Below, in pieces: positions 43,667-51,880 of a DNA stretch of 64,000 bases. The stretch spans positions 1 through 64,000 of the forward strand of contig NZ_URDP01000003.1 of NCBI RefSeq assembly GCF_900546705.1, in the 5' to 3' direction. A program made the position numbers and the translations under genes. Source of the DNA: an uncultured Oscillibacter sp. (GTDB taxonomy: Bacteria > Bacillota > Clostridia > Oscillospirales > Oscillospiraceae). Below the pieces are notes generated by a model. It saw nothing but the letters and a program-made list of their open reading frames with translations. It was not told the DNA's origin and did no database searches. Each line of letters opens with the position of its first letter. Positions within the stretch are counted from its first letter, which is position 1.

Positions 43667-44578
43667 TTGGAAGAAGAGCGGACGGACACGCGCTATGAGG
43701 AAGCGGTGGCGCTGCTGCCGGAAGAACTGCGGCGGGCGGCGCTGACACTGCCGCCGCCGCTGCGGCGGCGGACAGAGGAACTGCGGTTCCGGGCGGGACG
43801 GCCCATGACGGCGCTGCTGGGGAACGAAGAGCGGCCGCTGCCGGTGACGGTGACACCACGGACTCTGGAGACGCTGTGCGACCGGGCGGCGGAGTACTCC
43901 CGCTATGCGGCGGCGGAGACCATCCGGCAGGGCTACCTGCCGGTCCGGGGCGGATTTCGGCTGGGCCTTTGCGGCTCGGCGGTAATGAAGGGCGGAGAGA
44001 GCACCGGCATGACCCGGCTTTCTTCGGCTGTGCTGCGGATCGGGCGGGAAAAAGTTGGGATTGGCCGGGCATTGGCACCGAAACTGTTCCGGCAGGGGCG
44101 ATTTTTGAGTACGCTGATTTTGTCACCGCCCGGCGGAGGCAAGACGACGCTGCTGCGGGATCTGGTACGATGTCTCTCTGACGGAGACGGCTGTCCGGTC
44201 CGGCGGGTATCCCTTATTGACGAGCGGGGAGAGGTGGCTGTCATGTGGAACGGCTGCCCCCAGATGAATGTGGGCCGACGCACCGATGTGCTGGATGGCT
44301 GTCCCAAGGCGCTGGGAATTCCCATGGTGCTGCGGGCCATGAATCCTCAGGTCATCGCTGTGGACGAGATTACCTGTCAGCGGGATCTGGAGGCTATGGT
44401 GCTCTCGGCCGGGTGCGGCGTGGGATTGCTGGCTACCATCCACGCAGCGGACCGGCGGGAGCTGGAGGAAAAGCCCCTGTACCGCCGGCTGCTCGCAGAG
44501 CACGTCTTTTGCCTGGCGGTGTGCATCCGACGGCAGGAAGACGGGGCGAGGACCTATACCGTGGAGGAACTGGGATGA
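43667..44578 (+). CDS. spoIIIAA: Stage III sporulation protein AA (ATPase)
   Basis: A 303-aa secretion-type ATPase. Walker A is SPPGGGKTTLLRDL near residue 153, then LIDERGEVA and VIAVDEITCQRD (Walker B region). It resembles type II/IV secretion ATPases and is thought to power the SpoIIIA-SpoIIQ channel between mother cell and forespore. Start is TTG: AAAGGGGG lies eight bases upstream. An ATG at 43660 is out of frame and too close to the site. First gene of the eight-gene operon. Confidence 0.94.
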   Translation: MEEERTDTRYEEAVALLPEELRRAALTLPPPLRRRTEELRFRAGRPMTALLGNEERPLPVTVTPRTLETLCDRAAEYSRYAAAETIRQGYLPVRGGFRLGLCGSAVMKGGESTGMTRLSSAVLRIGREKVGIGRALAPKLFRQGRFLSTLILSPPGGGKTTLLRDLVRCLSDGDGCPVRRVSLIDERGEVAVMWNGCPQMNVGRRTDVLDGCPKALGIPMVLRAMNPQVIAVDEITCQRDLEAMVLSAGCGVGLLATIHAADRRELEEKPLYRRLLAEHVFCLAVCIRRQEDGARTYTVEELG

Positions 44579-45072
44579 ACAAGATTTTGGGGGCGCTCTT
44601 TGTATTGGCGGCGGGACTTTGGGCCCGGTGGGCGGAGCTCTCCGAGCGCAGGCACCGACGGGACATGCTGGCATCTCTGGCAGACGCCCTGGACCGAATG
44701 GGGGAGGAGATCCGCATGGCCCGCACGCCCATGCCGGCGCTGCTTGAAACCATGGGGGAGCGCTGCAAGGGAGAGACGGGTGCCTTCTTCCGGTGTGCTG
44801 CTGCCGGACTGGATGCGGGGGAGCGGCTGGGAGATGCCTGGGAGCAGGCGGCTTCGTGCATGATGCTGCCCCGGGAGGAACTGACGGCGCTGACGGCGCT
44901 GGGCTGGCATCTGGCCGGCGACGAAGAGGCCGCCTGCCGGGCTCTGGCGGGGGTCGGGCGGCAGCTGGAGCGGCTTTTGGAGGAGTGGGACCGGCAGCGT
45001 CCCGAGGCGGAAAAACGGGCCACGGCGCTGTGGCTGTCCGGCTCGGCGCTGCTGGTGATCTTGCTGATATGA
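44575..45072 (+). CDS. spoIIIAB: Stage III sporulation protein AB
   Basis: A 165-aa protein with N- and C-terminal membrane segments around a helical region (RRHRRDMLASLADALDRMGEEI, MMLPREELTALTALGWHLAG). It resembles GspF-like platform proteins and may anchor the SpoIIIAA ATPase. Its ATG overlaps the spoIIIAA stop (ATGA), indicating translational coupling. Confidence 0.92.
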   Translation: MNKILGALFVLAAGLWARWAELSERRHRRDMLASLADALDRMGEEIRMARTPMPALLETMGERCKGETGAFFRCAAAGLDAGERLGDAWEQAASCMMLPREELTALTALGWHLAGDEEAACRALAGVGRQLERLLEEWDRQRPEAEKRATALWLSGSALLVILLI

Positions 45073-45084
45073 GGGATGCGGCTT

Positions 45085-45279
45085 ATGGATGTGGATTTGA
45101 TTTTTAAAATTGCCGCCATCGGGATTCTGGTGGCGGTGCTCAATCAGCTGCTGGTTCGCTCCGGCCGGGAGGAACAGGCGATGATGACCACCCTGGCGGG
45201 GCTGGTGGTGGTGCTGATGATGATGGTGCGGCAGATCAGCGACCTCTTCGAGCTGATCCGCACCCTGTTCGGATTTTGA
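45085..45279 (+). CDS. spoIIIAC: Stage III sporulation protein AC
   Basis: A 64-aa two-pass membrane protein (DLIFKIAAIGILVAVLNQLLVRSGREEQA, then GLVVVLMMMV), close to the usual family size. The ATG at 45085 sits nine bases after GAGGG; the ATG at 45076 is directly adjacent to it and unlikely. Member of the mother-cell part of the feeding channel. Confidence 0.92.
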   Translation: MDVDLIFKIAAIGILVAVLNQLLVRSGREEQAMMTTLAGLVVVLMMMVRQISDLFELIRTLFGF

Positions 45280-45281
45280 AT

Positions 45282-45671
45282 ATGGAACAGGCCATTCAGG
45301 TGACGGGGCTTTGTGTGGCGGGGGCTGTGCTGGCACTGACCATCCGCCGGGGAAGCCCGGAGACCGCGCTGCTATTGAGCATCTGCGCGGCGGTAACGGT
45401 GCTGCTGGCTGTGGGACAGGCCCTGGGAGAGCTGCTGGATTTTCTGAAGGAGCTGGCGCAGCGCAGCGGCATCCCCAACGGGCTTCTGGTGCCGCTTTAT
45501 AAAACGGTGGGCATCGCCCTGGTGGTACGGGTGGGCGCGGGACTGTGCACGGACGCGGGGGAGTCGGCCCTGGGGAAGGTGGTGGAGACGGCGGGCGCCG
45601 TCTGCGCACTGACGGCGGCGCTGCCCCTTCTGCGGACAGTGCTGGAACTGATGATGGAGCTGATGGCATGA
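45282..45671 (+). CDS. spoIIIAD: Stage III sporulation protein AD
   Basis: A 129-aa protein with four membrane segments, matching SpoIIIAD in size and in the ALTIRRGSPETALLLSICAA and GLLVPLYKTVGIALVVRVGAGLC segments. The ATG at 45282 is taken as start. A TTG at 45276 overlapping the spoIIIAC stop is also possible, as no strong ribosome site separates them and coupling is likely. Confidence 0.9.
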   Translation: MEQAIQVTGLCVAGAVLALTIRRGSPETALLLSICAAVTVLLAVGQALGELLDFLKELAQRSGIPNGLLVPLYKTVGIALVVRVGAGLCTDAGESALGKVVETAGAVCALTAALPLLRTVLELMMELMA

Positions 45672-46750
45672 GACGATGGATGATTTTCGTGGCGGCGGCG
45701 CTGCTTTTGTTGACGGTGCGGGCCAAGTGCGTCCAGCTTCCGGAAGAGGTGGAGCGTGCACTGCCGGAGGGAACGGAAGAGATCCTGGAGGATGTGGAGC
45801 TCACCGACGGCGCCGGGGCACTGGGGAGCGGACTGAGCGGTATTTTGGACTCTGTGACAGAGCAGGCGGCAGACGTGGTGCGCCAGCGGCTTCGGGGAGC
45901 AGCGGCCGTACTGCTGACGGCGGTGCTGTGCGGCGCGGTGGATGGGTTTCACCGCGCTTCGGGCGGCAGCGCACTGCCCTTTTTGCCCATGGTGGGAGCC
46001 GTGTCTGTGACCATGGTGACCACCGGGAGTCTGGGGGATCTGATCGGCCTGGGGGCGGAGACCATCCGGAGTCTGGGGAACTTTTCCACGGTGCTGCTGC
46101 CGGCTATGGCGGCAGCTACCGCCGCCTCCGGGGCTGTTTCTTCCGCTACAGCCCAGCAGGTGAGCGCCGTCATTTTGGTGGACCTGCTGCTGCGGCTCAT
46201 CAACAGCGTGCTGATCCCGGCGGTCTACCTCTACACGGCGCTGCTGACCGCCGCTGCGTGTCTGCCGGGCAACCGGCTGGAGGTGCTGGCGGGAGGACTG
46301 AAAAAGGTCATCGTCTGGCTGCTGACCACGCCGCTTCTGGCCTTTACTCTGTACCTTTCTGCGGTACGGGTGGTTTCCGGCGCAGCGGACAGCCTCAGCG
46401 TCAAGGTGGCCAAGACGGCCATTTCCGGCGTGGTGCCGGTGGTGGGCGGGATCATCGCCGAGGCGTCGGAGACGGTGCTGGCCGGAGCGGGTATGCTGCG
46501 GGGCGTCATCGGCGTAGGAGGAATGCTGGCGATTCTGGGGGCTTGTGCCTATCCTTTTTTGCAGCTGGGCGTCCAGTACCTGCTCTATAAACTGGCCGGA
46601 TTTTTTGCAGCCATGGTAGGCCCGCCGGAGCTGTGCCGCCTGATTGACGGCCTGGGCGGCGCGTTTGGGCTGGTGCTGGGCATGACCGGTGCATGTGCAC
46701 TGCTGCTGCTGATCTCTCTTCTCTCTTTTGCCGGGGCGGTGGTGCCATGA
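45668..46750 (+). CDS. spoIIIAE: Stage III sporulation protein AE
   Basis: A 360-aa multi-pass protein with an N-terminal signal-like segment and six to eight membrane segments. Family landmarks are ATAASGAVSSATAQQVS, VKVAKTAISGVVPVVGGIIAEASETV and YPFLQLGVQYLLYKLAG. It is the largest membrane component of the SpoIIIA complex. ATG overlaps the spoIIIAD stop by four bases. Confidence 0.94.
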   Translation: MRRWMIFVAAALLLLTVRAKCVQLPEEVERALPEGTEEILEDVELTDGAGALGSGLSGILDSVTEQAADVVRQRLRGAAAVLLTAVLCGAVDGFHRASGGSALPFLPMVGAVSVTMVTTGSLGDLIGLGAETIRSLGNFSTVLLPAMAAATAASGAVSSATAQQVSAVILVDLLLRLINSVLIPAVYLYTALLTAAACLPGNRLEVLAGGLKKVIVWLLTTPLLAFTLYLSAVRVVSGAADSLSVKVAKTAISGVVPVVGGIIAEASETVLAGAGMLRGVIGVGGMLAILGACAYPFLQLGVQYLLYKLAGFFAAMVGPPELCRLIDGLGGAFGLVLGMTGACALLLLISLLSFAGAVVP

Positions 46751-47226
46751 TAGAGGGACTGCGGCAGTGGATGATCTCCCTGGTGGCCCTTTGTATGCTG
46801 CTGGCTGTGGTGCGGGTGCTGGTACCGGGCGGAACCATGAGCCGTGTGGCTGCATTTATCGGGGGATTGGTGCTTCTGGCCGCGCTGGCGCAGCCGCTGG
46901 CAAAGCTGGGGGCCGTACGCTTTGCGCTGCCGGACTACGCCGGGGAGATGGAGCGGCTGGAGCGGCAGCTGGAAGAGGAGAACGAAACGGCTCTGGCGGA
47001 AGGCATAGAGGAGCGGACGGAGGCATATATATCGGACAAAGCCGCTTCCATGGGCCTTGCGGGCACTTGCCGGGTGGAGACGAAACCGACGGAGGAGGGC
47101 GTCCCGCTTCCGTGGTCGGTGGAACTGGAAATGCCGCGTTCGGCGGAGCTGGCGGCGTGGATCGAAGGGGAGCTGGATATCCCCGCGGAGAGGCAGGTTT
47201 GGCATGGAGCGGAAGGGGAAAATTGA
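46747..47226 (+). CDS. spoIIIAF: Stage III sporulation protein AF
   Basis: A 159-aa protein. Two N-terminal membrane segments (residues 4-24 and 34-52) are followed by a soluble domain with a heptad-rich part (EMERLERQLEEENETALAEGIEERTEAYISDKAA). It matches SpoIIIAF in size and pattern. ATG overlaps the spoIIIAE stop (ATGA). Confidence 0.9.
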   Translation: MIEGLRQWMISLVALCMLLAVVRVLVPGGTMSRVAAFIGGLVLLAALAQPLAKLGAVRFALPDYAGEMERLERQLEEENETALAEGIEERTEAYISDKAASMGLAGTCRVETKPTEEGVPLPWSVELEMPRSAELAAWIEGELDIPAERQVWHGAEGEN

Positions 47227-47722
47227 AGGAGTGCGAAGGCTATGGGACAGATACAAATTTGTGGGTCTGGTGATGCTGATCGGCGCCGCGCTGCTGTTAT
47301 GGCCGAGTGGGAGAGGCTCCACCGCCAGTCCCAGCGGCAGCGACGGGCAGCAGGAGGAGGCGGAGACGCTGGCCCGGGAGCTGGAGGAAATTCTGGGAAA
47401 GATGGACGGCGTGGGGCAGGTGCGGGTGCTGCTGACGGTACAGGACGACGGGCAGCGCCAGCTTGCAACGGATGGGGAACTCTCCTACAGCGGGTCGCCC
47501 CAGGCGCCCGACGACTATCAGCGTACCAACGAGACGGTACTGGTGGACGGGGCACAGGGCGACGAGCCGGTGGTGACCCGGCAGTGGAGCCCCACGTACC
47601 GGGGGGCGCTGGTGGTGTGTCAGGGGGGCGGCCAGGCGTCGGTGCGGCTGGCGGTCACGGAGGCGGTGACGGTTCTGACGGGGCTCACCGCAGACCGCGT
47701 CACCGTGGCAAAATGGCAGTGA
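47204..47722 (+). CDS. spoIIIAG: Stage III sporulation protein AG
   Basis: A 172-aa protein with one membrane segment (about residues 18-35), a Ser/Gly linker and a ring-building-motif domain (ETLARELEEILGKMDGVGQVRVLLTV, then SPTYRGALVVCQGG and SVRLAVTEAVTVLTGLTADRV). In B. subtilis SpoIIIAG forms a large ring in the intermembrane space. It overlaps the end of spoIIIAF by 23 bases, more than the other junctions. Confidence 0.92.
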   Translation: MERKGKIEGVRRLWDRYKFVGLVMLIGAALLLWPSGRGSTASPSGSDGQQEEAETLARELEEILGKMDGVGQVRVLLTVQDDGQRQLATDGELSYSGSPQAPDDYQRTNETVLVDGAQGDEPVVTRQWSPTYRGALVVCQGGGQASVRLAVTEAVTVLTGLTADRVTVAKWQ

Positions 47723-47745
47723 TTATCTGGAGGAGGAGAGGAGAA

Positions 47746-48348
47746 ATGAAGGGCAGATTCAAACGCAACGCAGTGGTGGTGACCATGGCGCTTCTGGTCT
47801 GCGCGGCAGCGGCGCTGAACTGGAAGTACACGGGGCAGCAGGCGGCGGACGCCGTGGAACAGCAGGCCCAGAGCCAGGAGGACGGTACCAAGATCCTGGG
47901 CGAGGCGCAGCTGGTATCCGGCGTGGAGGGCGACGATCCCGAGGCGGCTTCTGCCGCAGGTGATCCCACGGGGGAGGAGGCCGTGTACACAGGCTCGGAC
48001 TACTTTGCCTCCGCCCGGCTCACCCGTCAGCAGGCCCGGGACAGCGCCGTGTCCCTTTTGCAGGAGGCAGCGGAGCAGGAGGGGGCCGGTGAGGCGGCGG
48101 CCACAGAGGCTTCCGAGGGCATTGCCGTCCTGGCAGGCTACACCATGAAGGAGGCCCAGATCGAAAACCTGGTGACGGCCAAGGGCTACACGGACTGTGT
48201 GGCGTTCATGGGCGACGAGGGCGTCAGCGTGGTGGTGGCCACCGACACCGGGGAGCTGACGGAGGAGGATGTGGCCAAGATTACGGACATCACCGTCAAC
48301 GAAACCGGGTATCCTGCCAGCAGCGTGCGCATCATGGCGGCAAATTAA
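47746..48348 (+). CDS. spoIIIAH: Stage III sporulation protein AH
   Basis: A 200-aa protein with one N-terminal membrane segment (about residues 8-26, with NWKYTGQQ just after). A variable Glu/Ala-rich linker leads to the conserved extracellular YscJ-like domain (SDYFASARLTRQQARDSAVSLLQE and YTDCVAFMGDEGVSVVV). In B. subtilis SpoIIIAH binds SpoIIQ across the two membranes. Excellent GGAGGAGGAGAGGAG site. Last gene of the operon; no strong terminator is seen after it. Confidence 0.93.
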   Translation: MKGRFKRNAVVVTMALLVCAAAALNWKYTGQQAADAVEQQAQSQEDGTKILGEAQLVSGVEGDDPEAASAAGDPTGEEAVYTGSDYFASARLTRQQARDSAVSLLQEAAEQEGAGEAAATEASEGIAVLAGYTMKEAQIENLVTAKGYTDCVAFMGDEGVSVVVATDTGELTEEDVAKITDITVNETGYPASSVRIMAAN

Positions 48349-48351
48349 AGG

Positions 48352-48380
48352 TTGTAATTTTCCCGCCTTCATGGTAAAAT
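48352..48380 (+). promoter_or_regulatory. Promoter of the asp23-nusB-xseA-xseB-ispA operon
   Basis: -35 TTGTAA (48352-48357), 17-base spacer, -10 TAAAAT (48375-48380), starting four bases after the spoIIIAH stop. The same hexamers serve the antiporter at 12343. Confidence 0.6.
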
Positions 48381-48445
48381 AACTATCCAGAAATGCAGGG
48401 AGACAGGCGTGCCTGGTTCCCAAGGATGGATAAGGAGAAGATACC

Positions 48446-48823
48446 ATGGGCGAAAGCAAGGAATATATGACCCTGCCGGAGGAGAACGGCAGCATCAACA
48501 TCTCCGAGGAGGTCATTGCCGCCATCGCCGTGGGCGCCGTCCGCGAGGTGGAGGGTGTTTCCGGCATGATGACCAATCTGGGCGGCAGCGTCACCGATCT
48601 GGTGAACAACAAGAAAAACGCCCAGAAGGGGCTCAAGGGCGTCAAGATCGACATGACCGGCACAGCACTGACGCTGGATTTGTACCTGACGGTGCAGTTC
48701 GGCCACCCCATTCCCGAGGTGGCGGAGAACGTGCAGAAGGCTGTTGCCTCCGCCGTGGAGGCTATGACCGGCTGTTCGGTGGGCGCTGTGAATATCCATG
48801 TGGGCGGCGTGACGCTGGCCTGA
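48446..48823 (+). CDS. Asp23/Gls24 family protein (YqhY/YloU-like)
   Basis: A 125-aa Asp23 protein. NISEEVIAAIAVGAVREVEGVSGM and the C-terminal IPEVAENVQKAVASAVEAMTGCSVGAVNIHVGGV are the family landmarks. In B. subtilis YqhY lies beside nusB and is tied to fatty-acid control of acetyl-CoA carboxylase; the same neighbour here supports a YqhY-like role. Good AGGAGAAG site. Confidence 0.85.
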   Translation: MGESKEYMTLPEENGSINISEEVIAAIAVGAVREVEGVSGMMTNLGGSVTDLVNNKKNAQKGLKGVKIDMTGTALTLDLYLTVQFGHPIPEVAENVQKAVASAVEAMTGCSVGAVNIHVGGVTLA

Positions 48824-48868
48824 GCCTGCGGCGCTTGTTTTACGAGAGAGAAAAGGACGATTTGATTT

Positions 48869-49315
48869 ATGGTACGGAATACCGCACGGGAAATAGCAAT
48901 TCACCTCTCCTATGAGCTGAGCTTTACAGACCGGCCCATCGATCAGCTGCTGGATGAGCGGCTGACGCCGGAGACCTTTGCCACACTGGCGGCGGAGGAT
49001 GAGCTGTATGCCGAGGCCCCCAACGCCAAGCAGGCCGAGTATATTCGGCGGCTGGTCAAAGGCGTGGCACAGCACGGCGCTGAACTGGACGGCTATATCG
49101 CAAAATACGCAAAGGGCTGGAATTTTGCCCGTATTCCGCTGGTGGCGTCGGCTATCATGCGGGTGGCCATGTATGAGATCCTCTACATGCCGGACATCCC
49201 CAACGGCGTTTCCATCAATGAGGCGGTGGAGATCGCCAAAAAGTACGAGACGCCGGAGACGGTGAAGTTTATCAACGGAATCCTGGGCAGCTTTGTGCGC
49301 CAGGAGATCGTCTGA
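48869..49315 (+). CDS. nusB: Transcription antitermination factor NusB
   Basis: A 148-aa NusB. It begins VRNTAREIAIHLSYELSF and ends IPNGVSINEAVEIAKKYETPETVKFINGILGSFVRQE, the conserved C-terminal core. NusB with S10 binds boxA RNA in rRNA antitermination. Gene order asp23-nusB-xseA-xseB-ispA is usual in Firmicutes. Confidence 0.93.
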   Translation: MVRNTAREIAIHLSYELSFTDRPIDQLLDERLTPETFATLAAEDELYAEAPNAKQAEYIRRLVKGVAQHGAELDGYIAKYAKGWNFARIPLVASAIMRVAMYEILYMPDIPNGVSINEAVEIAKKYETPETVKFINGILGSFVRQEIV

Positions 49316-49392
49316 GCGAGCACACTGGCAGAGCGGGACGCGGCAAAGGCCGCCGTCCGGCTCTGCTTTTGTGTGGAGGCAAGGGAGGCGCT

Positions 49393-50631
49393 ATGGAACA
49401 GCATATCTTCGGCGTGGCCGAGGTCAACCAGCTGGTCAAACACTTGCTGGACGGGGAGCCCATGCTCTCGTCCATCTGCGTGCGGGGCGAGCTGTCCAAT
49501 TATAAAATGTATCCGTCCGGGCACCATTACTTTACCCTCAAGGACGCGGAGGGAGCACTGCGGTGCGTCATGTTCAAGGGCGCTGCGTCCAAGCTGCGCT
49601 TCCGGCCGGAAAACGGCATGGCGGTGGTGGCTTCCGGCCGCATCACCGTCTTTCCCCGGGACGGAGCCTACCAGCTCTACTGCAATACGCTCTCGCCCCT
49701 TGGGGCGGGGGACCTGGCGGTGGCCTTTGAACAGCTCAAGGCCAAGCTCCAGGCGGAGGGACTCTTCGACCCTGCCCATAAAAAGCCGCTTCCGGCCTAC
49801 CCGGAGCGGATCGCGGTGGTCACGTCCTCCGCAGGTGCCGCCGTCCACGATATGATCCGGATTCTCCGGCGGCGCTATCCGCTGGCCAAGGTGATCTTGC
49901 TGCCGGTGCGGGTCCAGGGAGCGGAGGCTCCGCCGGAAATCGCCGGCGCCATCCGTTACGCCGACCGCTGGCATATCGGCGACGTGATCATCACGGGCCG
50001 GGGCGGCGGCTCTATGGAGGATCTGTGGGCATTCAACGACGAACGGGTGGCCCGGGCCATCTATGAGTGCCAAACGCCCATCATCTCCGCCGTGGGCCAT
50101 GAGCCGGACGTGACCATTGCCGATTTTGTGGCGGATGCCCGGGCTTCCACCCCGTCCAATGCCGCGGAGATCGCGGTGCCGGACCGGATGGAGCTTGCCC
50201 GACAGCTGCATGAGATGCAGATCCGGCTGGAGCAGGGGCAGATCACCCGTCTGGAGACGCTGCGCAGGCATCTGGAGACGCTGGCGGACAAGCGGTGCCT
50301 GCGGGACCACGGGGCGTATATCCAGGATAAGCGCATGTCGCTGGTGCATCTGCAGCAGCGGCTGGGGGATCTGGCTTCCGCCCAGACGGCCCGCAAGCGG
50401 CAGCGGTTTTCCGCGCTGGCTGCATCGCTGGACGCGCTGAGTCCGCTGGCGGTGCTGGGCCGGGGCTATGCCGTAGCCCGGAACGAACAAGGTTCCATTT
50501 TGAAAAGCTGGCGGGATGTGGCTGCCGGCGAGACCGTGACTGTGACACTGGGCGAGGGCGGCTTTACCGCCCGGGTAGAGAAGCCCTATGGGAAGGAGCA
50601 AGACGATGAGCGAAGAGAAGCGGACGTTTGA
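49393..50631 (+). CDS. xseA: Exodeoxyribonuclease VII large subunit
   Basis: A 412-aa protein. An N-terminal OB fold (VNQLVKHLLDGEPMLSSICVRGELSNY, then HHYFTLKD) is followed by the catalytic part (RIAVVTSSAGAAVHDMIRIL, GDVIITGRGGGSMEDLWAFNDERVARAI, PIISAVGHEPDVTIADFVADARASTPS) and a coiled coil. It degrades single-stranded DNA together with XseB. ATG at 49393 follows GGGAGGCGCT. The downstream xseB start lies inside its last codons. Confidence 0.94.
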   Translation: MEQHIFGVAEVNQLVKHLLDGEPMLSSICVRGELSNYKMYPSGHHYFTLKDAEGALRCVMFKGAASKLRFRPENGMAVVASGRITVFPRDGAYQLYCNTLSPLGAGDLAVAFEQLKAKLQAEGLFDPAHKKPLPAYPERIAVVTSSAGAAVHDMIRILRRRYPLAKVILLPVRVQGAEAPPEIAGAIRYADRWHIGDVIITGRGGGSMEDLWAFNDERVARAIYECQTPIISAVGHEPDVTIADFVADARASTPSNAAEIAVPDRMELARQLHEMQIRLEQGQITRLETLRRHLETLADKRCLRDHGAYIQDKRMSLVHLQQRLGDLASAQTARKRQRFSALAASLDALSPLAVLGRGYAVARNEQGSILKSWRDVAAGETVTVTLGEGGFTARVEKPYGKEQDDERREADV

Positions 50632-50839
50632 GCAGAAGCTGGGCCGGCTGGAGGAGATCGTGGCGGCTCTGGAAAAAGGGGACGCACCTCTGGCGGATTC
50701 TCTGGCGCTGTTTACCGAGGGAACGGCGCTGATTGCCCAGTGCTCCCAGGAACTGGACCAGGCGGAACAGCAGGTGGTCAAGCTGATGAAAGGCAGCGAC
50801 GGCGCACCGGTGGAGCTGCCGTTTGAGGAGGAGACGTAA
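50606..50839 (+). CDS. xseB: Exodeoxyribonuclease VII small subunit
   Basis: A 77-aa helical protein (TFEQKLGRLEEIVAALEKGDAPLADSLALFTEGTAL), the expected size and pattern of XseB. It overlaps xseA by 26 bases with AAGGAGC before the ATG, so the two subunits are coupled. Confidence 0.93.
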   Translation: MSEEKRTFEQKLGRLEEIVAALEKGDAPLADSLALFTEGTALIAQCSQELDQAEQQVVKLMKGSDGAPVELPFEEET

Positions 50840-50840
50840 T

Positions 50841-51722
50841 ATGGAGAAGTCTTTGTTTGACCAGCGGTACAGCACTTACCGCCAGGCGGTGGAAACCTAT
50901 CTTTCCGGGCTGTTTTCTGAAAAGCCCCACTGGGCGGATCTCTACGAGTCTATGCGCTACAGCCTTCTGGCCGGCGGCAAGCGTATCCGGCCGGTGATGA
51001 CGCTGGAGTTTGCCCGGCTGGCGGGGCTGGAGACGTGGCAGACGGCGCTGCCGGTGGGCTGTGCGCTGGAGCTGGTACACACCTACTCCCTCATCCACGA
51101 CGACTTGCCCTGTATGGATGACGACGATCTGCGCCGGGGCAAGCCCACCAACCACAAGGTTTACGGCGAGACGCTGGCGGTGCTGGCGGGTGACGCTCTG
51201 CAGCCGGAGGCGTTCCGCCTCATTTTGACGGCGCCGGGGCTGGACGACGGCCGCCGGGCTGCCTGCGCTCTGGAACTGGCCCGTGCCGCCGGAGCCGACG
51301 GCATGGTGGCCGGCCAGGTGCTTGACACGCTCCACGCCCCCAAGACGGAGGAGGAGCTGGGGGAGGTACACCGTCTCAAGACCGGTGCCATGATCGCGGG
51401 TGCCTGCCGGATGGGCGTCCGGGCTGCCGGCGGCAGTGAGGCGCTGCTGCGCGCCGCCACGGAGTATGCCCAGCAGCTGGGCATGGCCTTCCAGATTCGC
51501 GATGACCTGCTGGACGTGATTGGAGACGCGGCCGTATTCGGAAAGCCCATTGGATCGGACCGGGAAGAGGGAAAGATCACATTCGTGGATCTCCTGGGCG
51601 CAGACGGCTGCTCTGCCGCAGTGGAGCGGTGCACTCAGGCTGCCAAGGATGCCGTGGCCAGTATGGACACGGACGGTTTCCTCTGCGCCTTGGCCGACAG
51701 CCTGGCAGTCCGGGACCGGTAA
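50841..51722 (+). CDS. ispA: Farnesyl diphosphate synthase (short-chain polyprenyl synthase)
   Basis: A 293-aa trans-prenyl synthase. LAGGKRIRPVMTLEFARLAG is followed by the first Asp-rich motif (HDDLPCMDDDDLRRG, about residues 82-96) and the second (FQIRDDLLDVIGD). The two residues between aspartates in motif 1 are the bacterial type I/II FPP form. It condenses IPP with DMAPP or GPP to give FPP. ATG at 50841 is one base after the xseB stop. In many Firmicutes dxs follows directly; here about 3.9 kb intervenes. Confidence 0.93.
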   Translation: MEKSLFDQRYSTYRQAVETYLSGLFSEKPHWADLYESMRYSLLAGGKRIRPVMTLEFARLAGLETWQTALPVGCALELVHTYSLIHDDLPCMDDDDLRRGKPTNHKVYGETLAVLAGDALQPEAFRLILTAPGLDDGRRAACALELARAAGADGMVAGQVLDTLHAPKTEEELGEVHRLKTGAMIAGACRMGVRAAGGSEALLRAATEYAQQLGMAFQIRDDLLDVIGDAAVFGKPIGSDREEGKITFVDLLGADGCSAAVERCTQAAKDAVASMDTDGFLCALADSLAVRDR

Positions 51723-51735
51723 TCGGGCCGCTGCC

Positions 51736-51766
51736 AAGGAGACCCCGGGAGGGGTCTCCTTTTTTT
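51736..51766 (+). terminator. Terminator of the nusB-ispA operon
   Basis: Stem AAGGAGACCCC / GGGGTCTCCTT with a GGGA loop and T7-8. Confidence 0.9.
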
Positions 51767-51801
51767 GTGAAGTATGCCGGTGGTAAATTTGCCGGGGTGC
51801 G

Positions 51802-51831
51802 TTGACGATTTCCGCCGTTGGATGCTATAAT
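51802..51831 (+). promoter_or_regulatory. Promoter of the AGCS symporter-mmuM pair
   Basis: -35 TTGACG (51802-51807), 18-base spacer, perfect -10 TATAAT (51826-51831). The leader of about 43 bases is too short for a SAM riboswitch. Confidence 0.7.
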
Positions 51832-51880
51832 GTGGCAATTTAGTGTGTGAAAGGACACGAGCACCAAGGGAGGAATGTAC

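Noticed and set aside
51832..51880. Possible SAM riboswitch before the AGCS-mmuM pair
   Set aside because: The leader is only about 43 bases after the expected start and has no S-box core.
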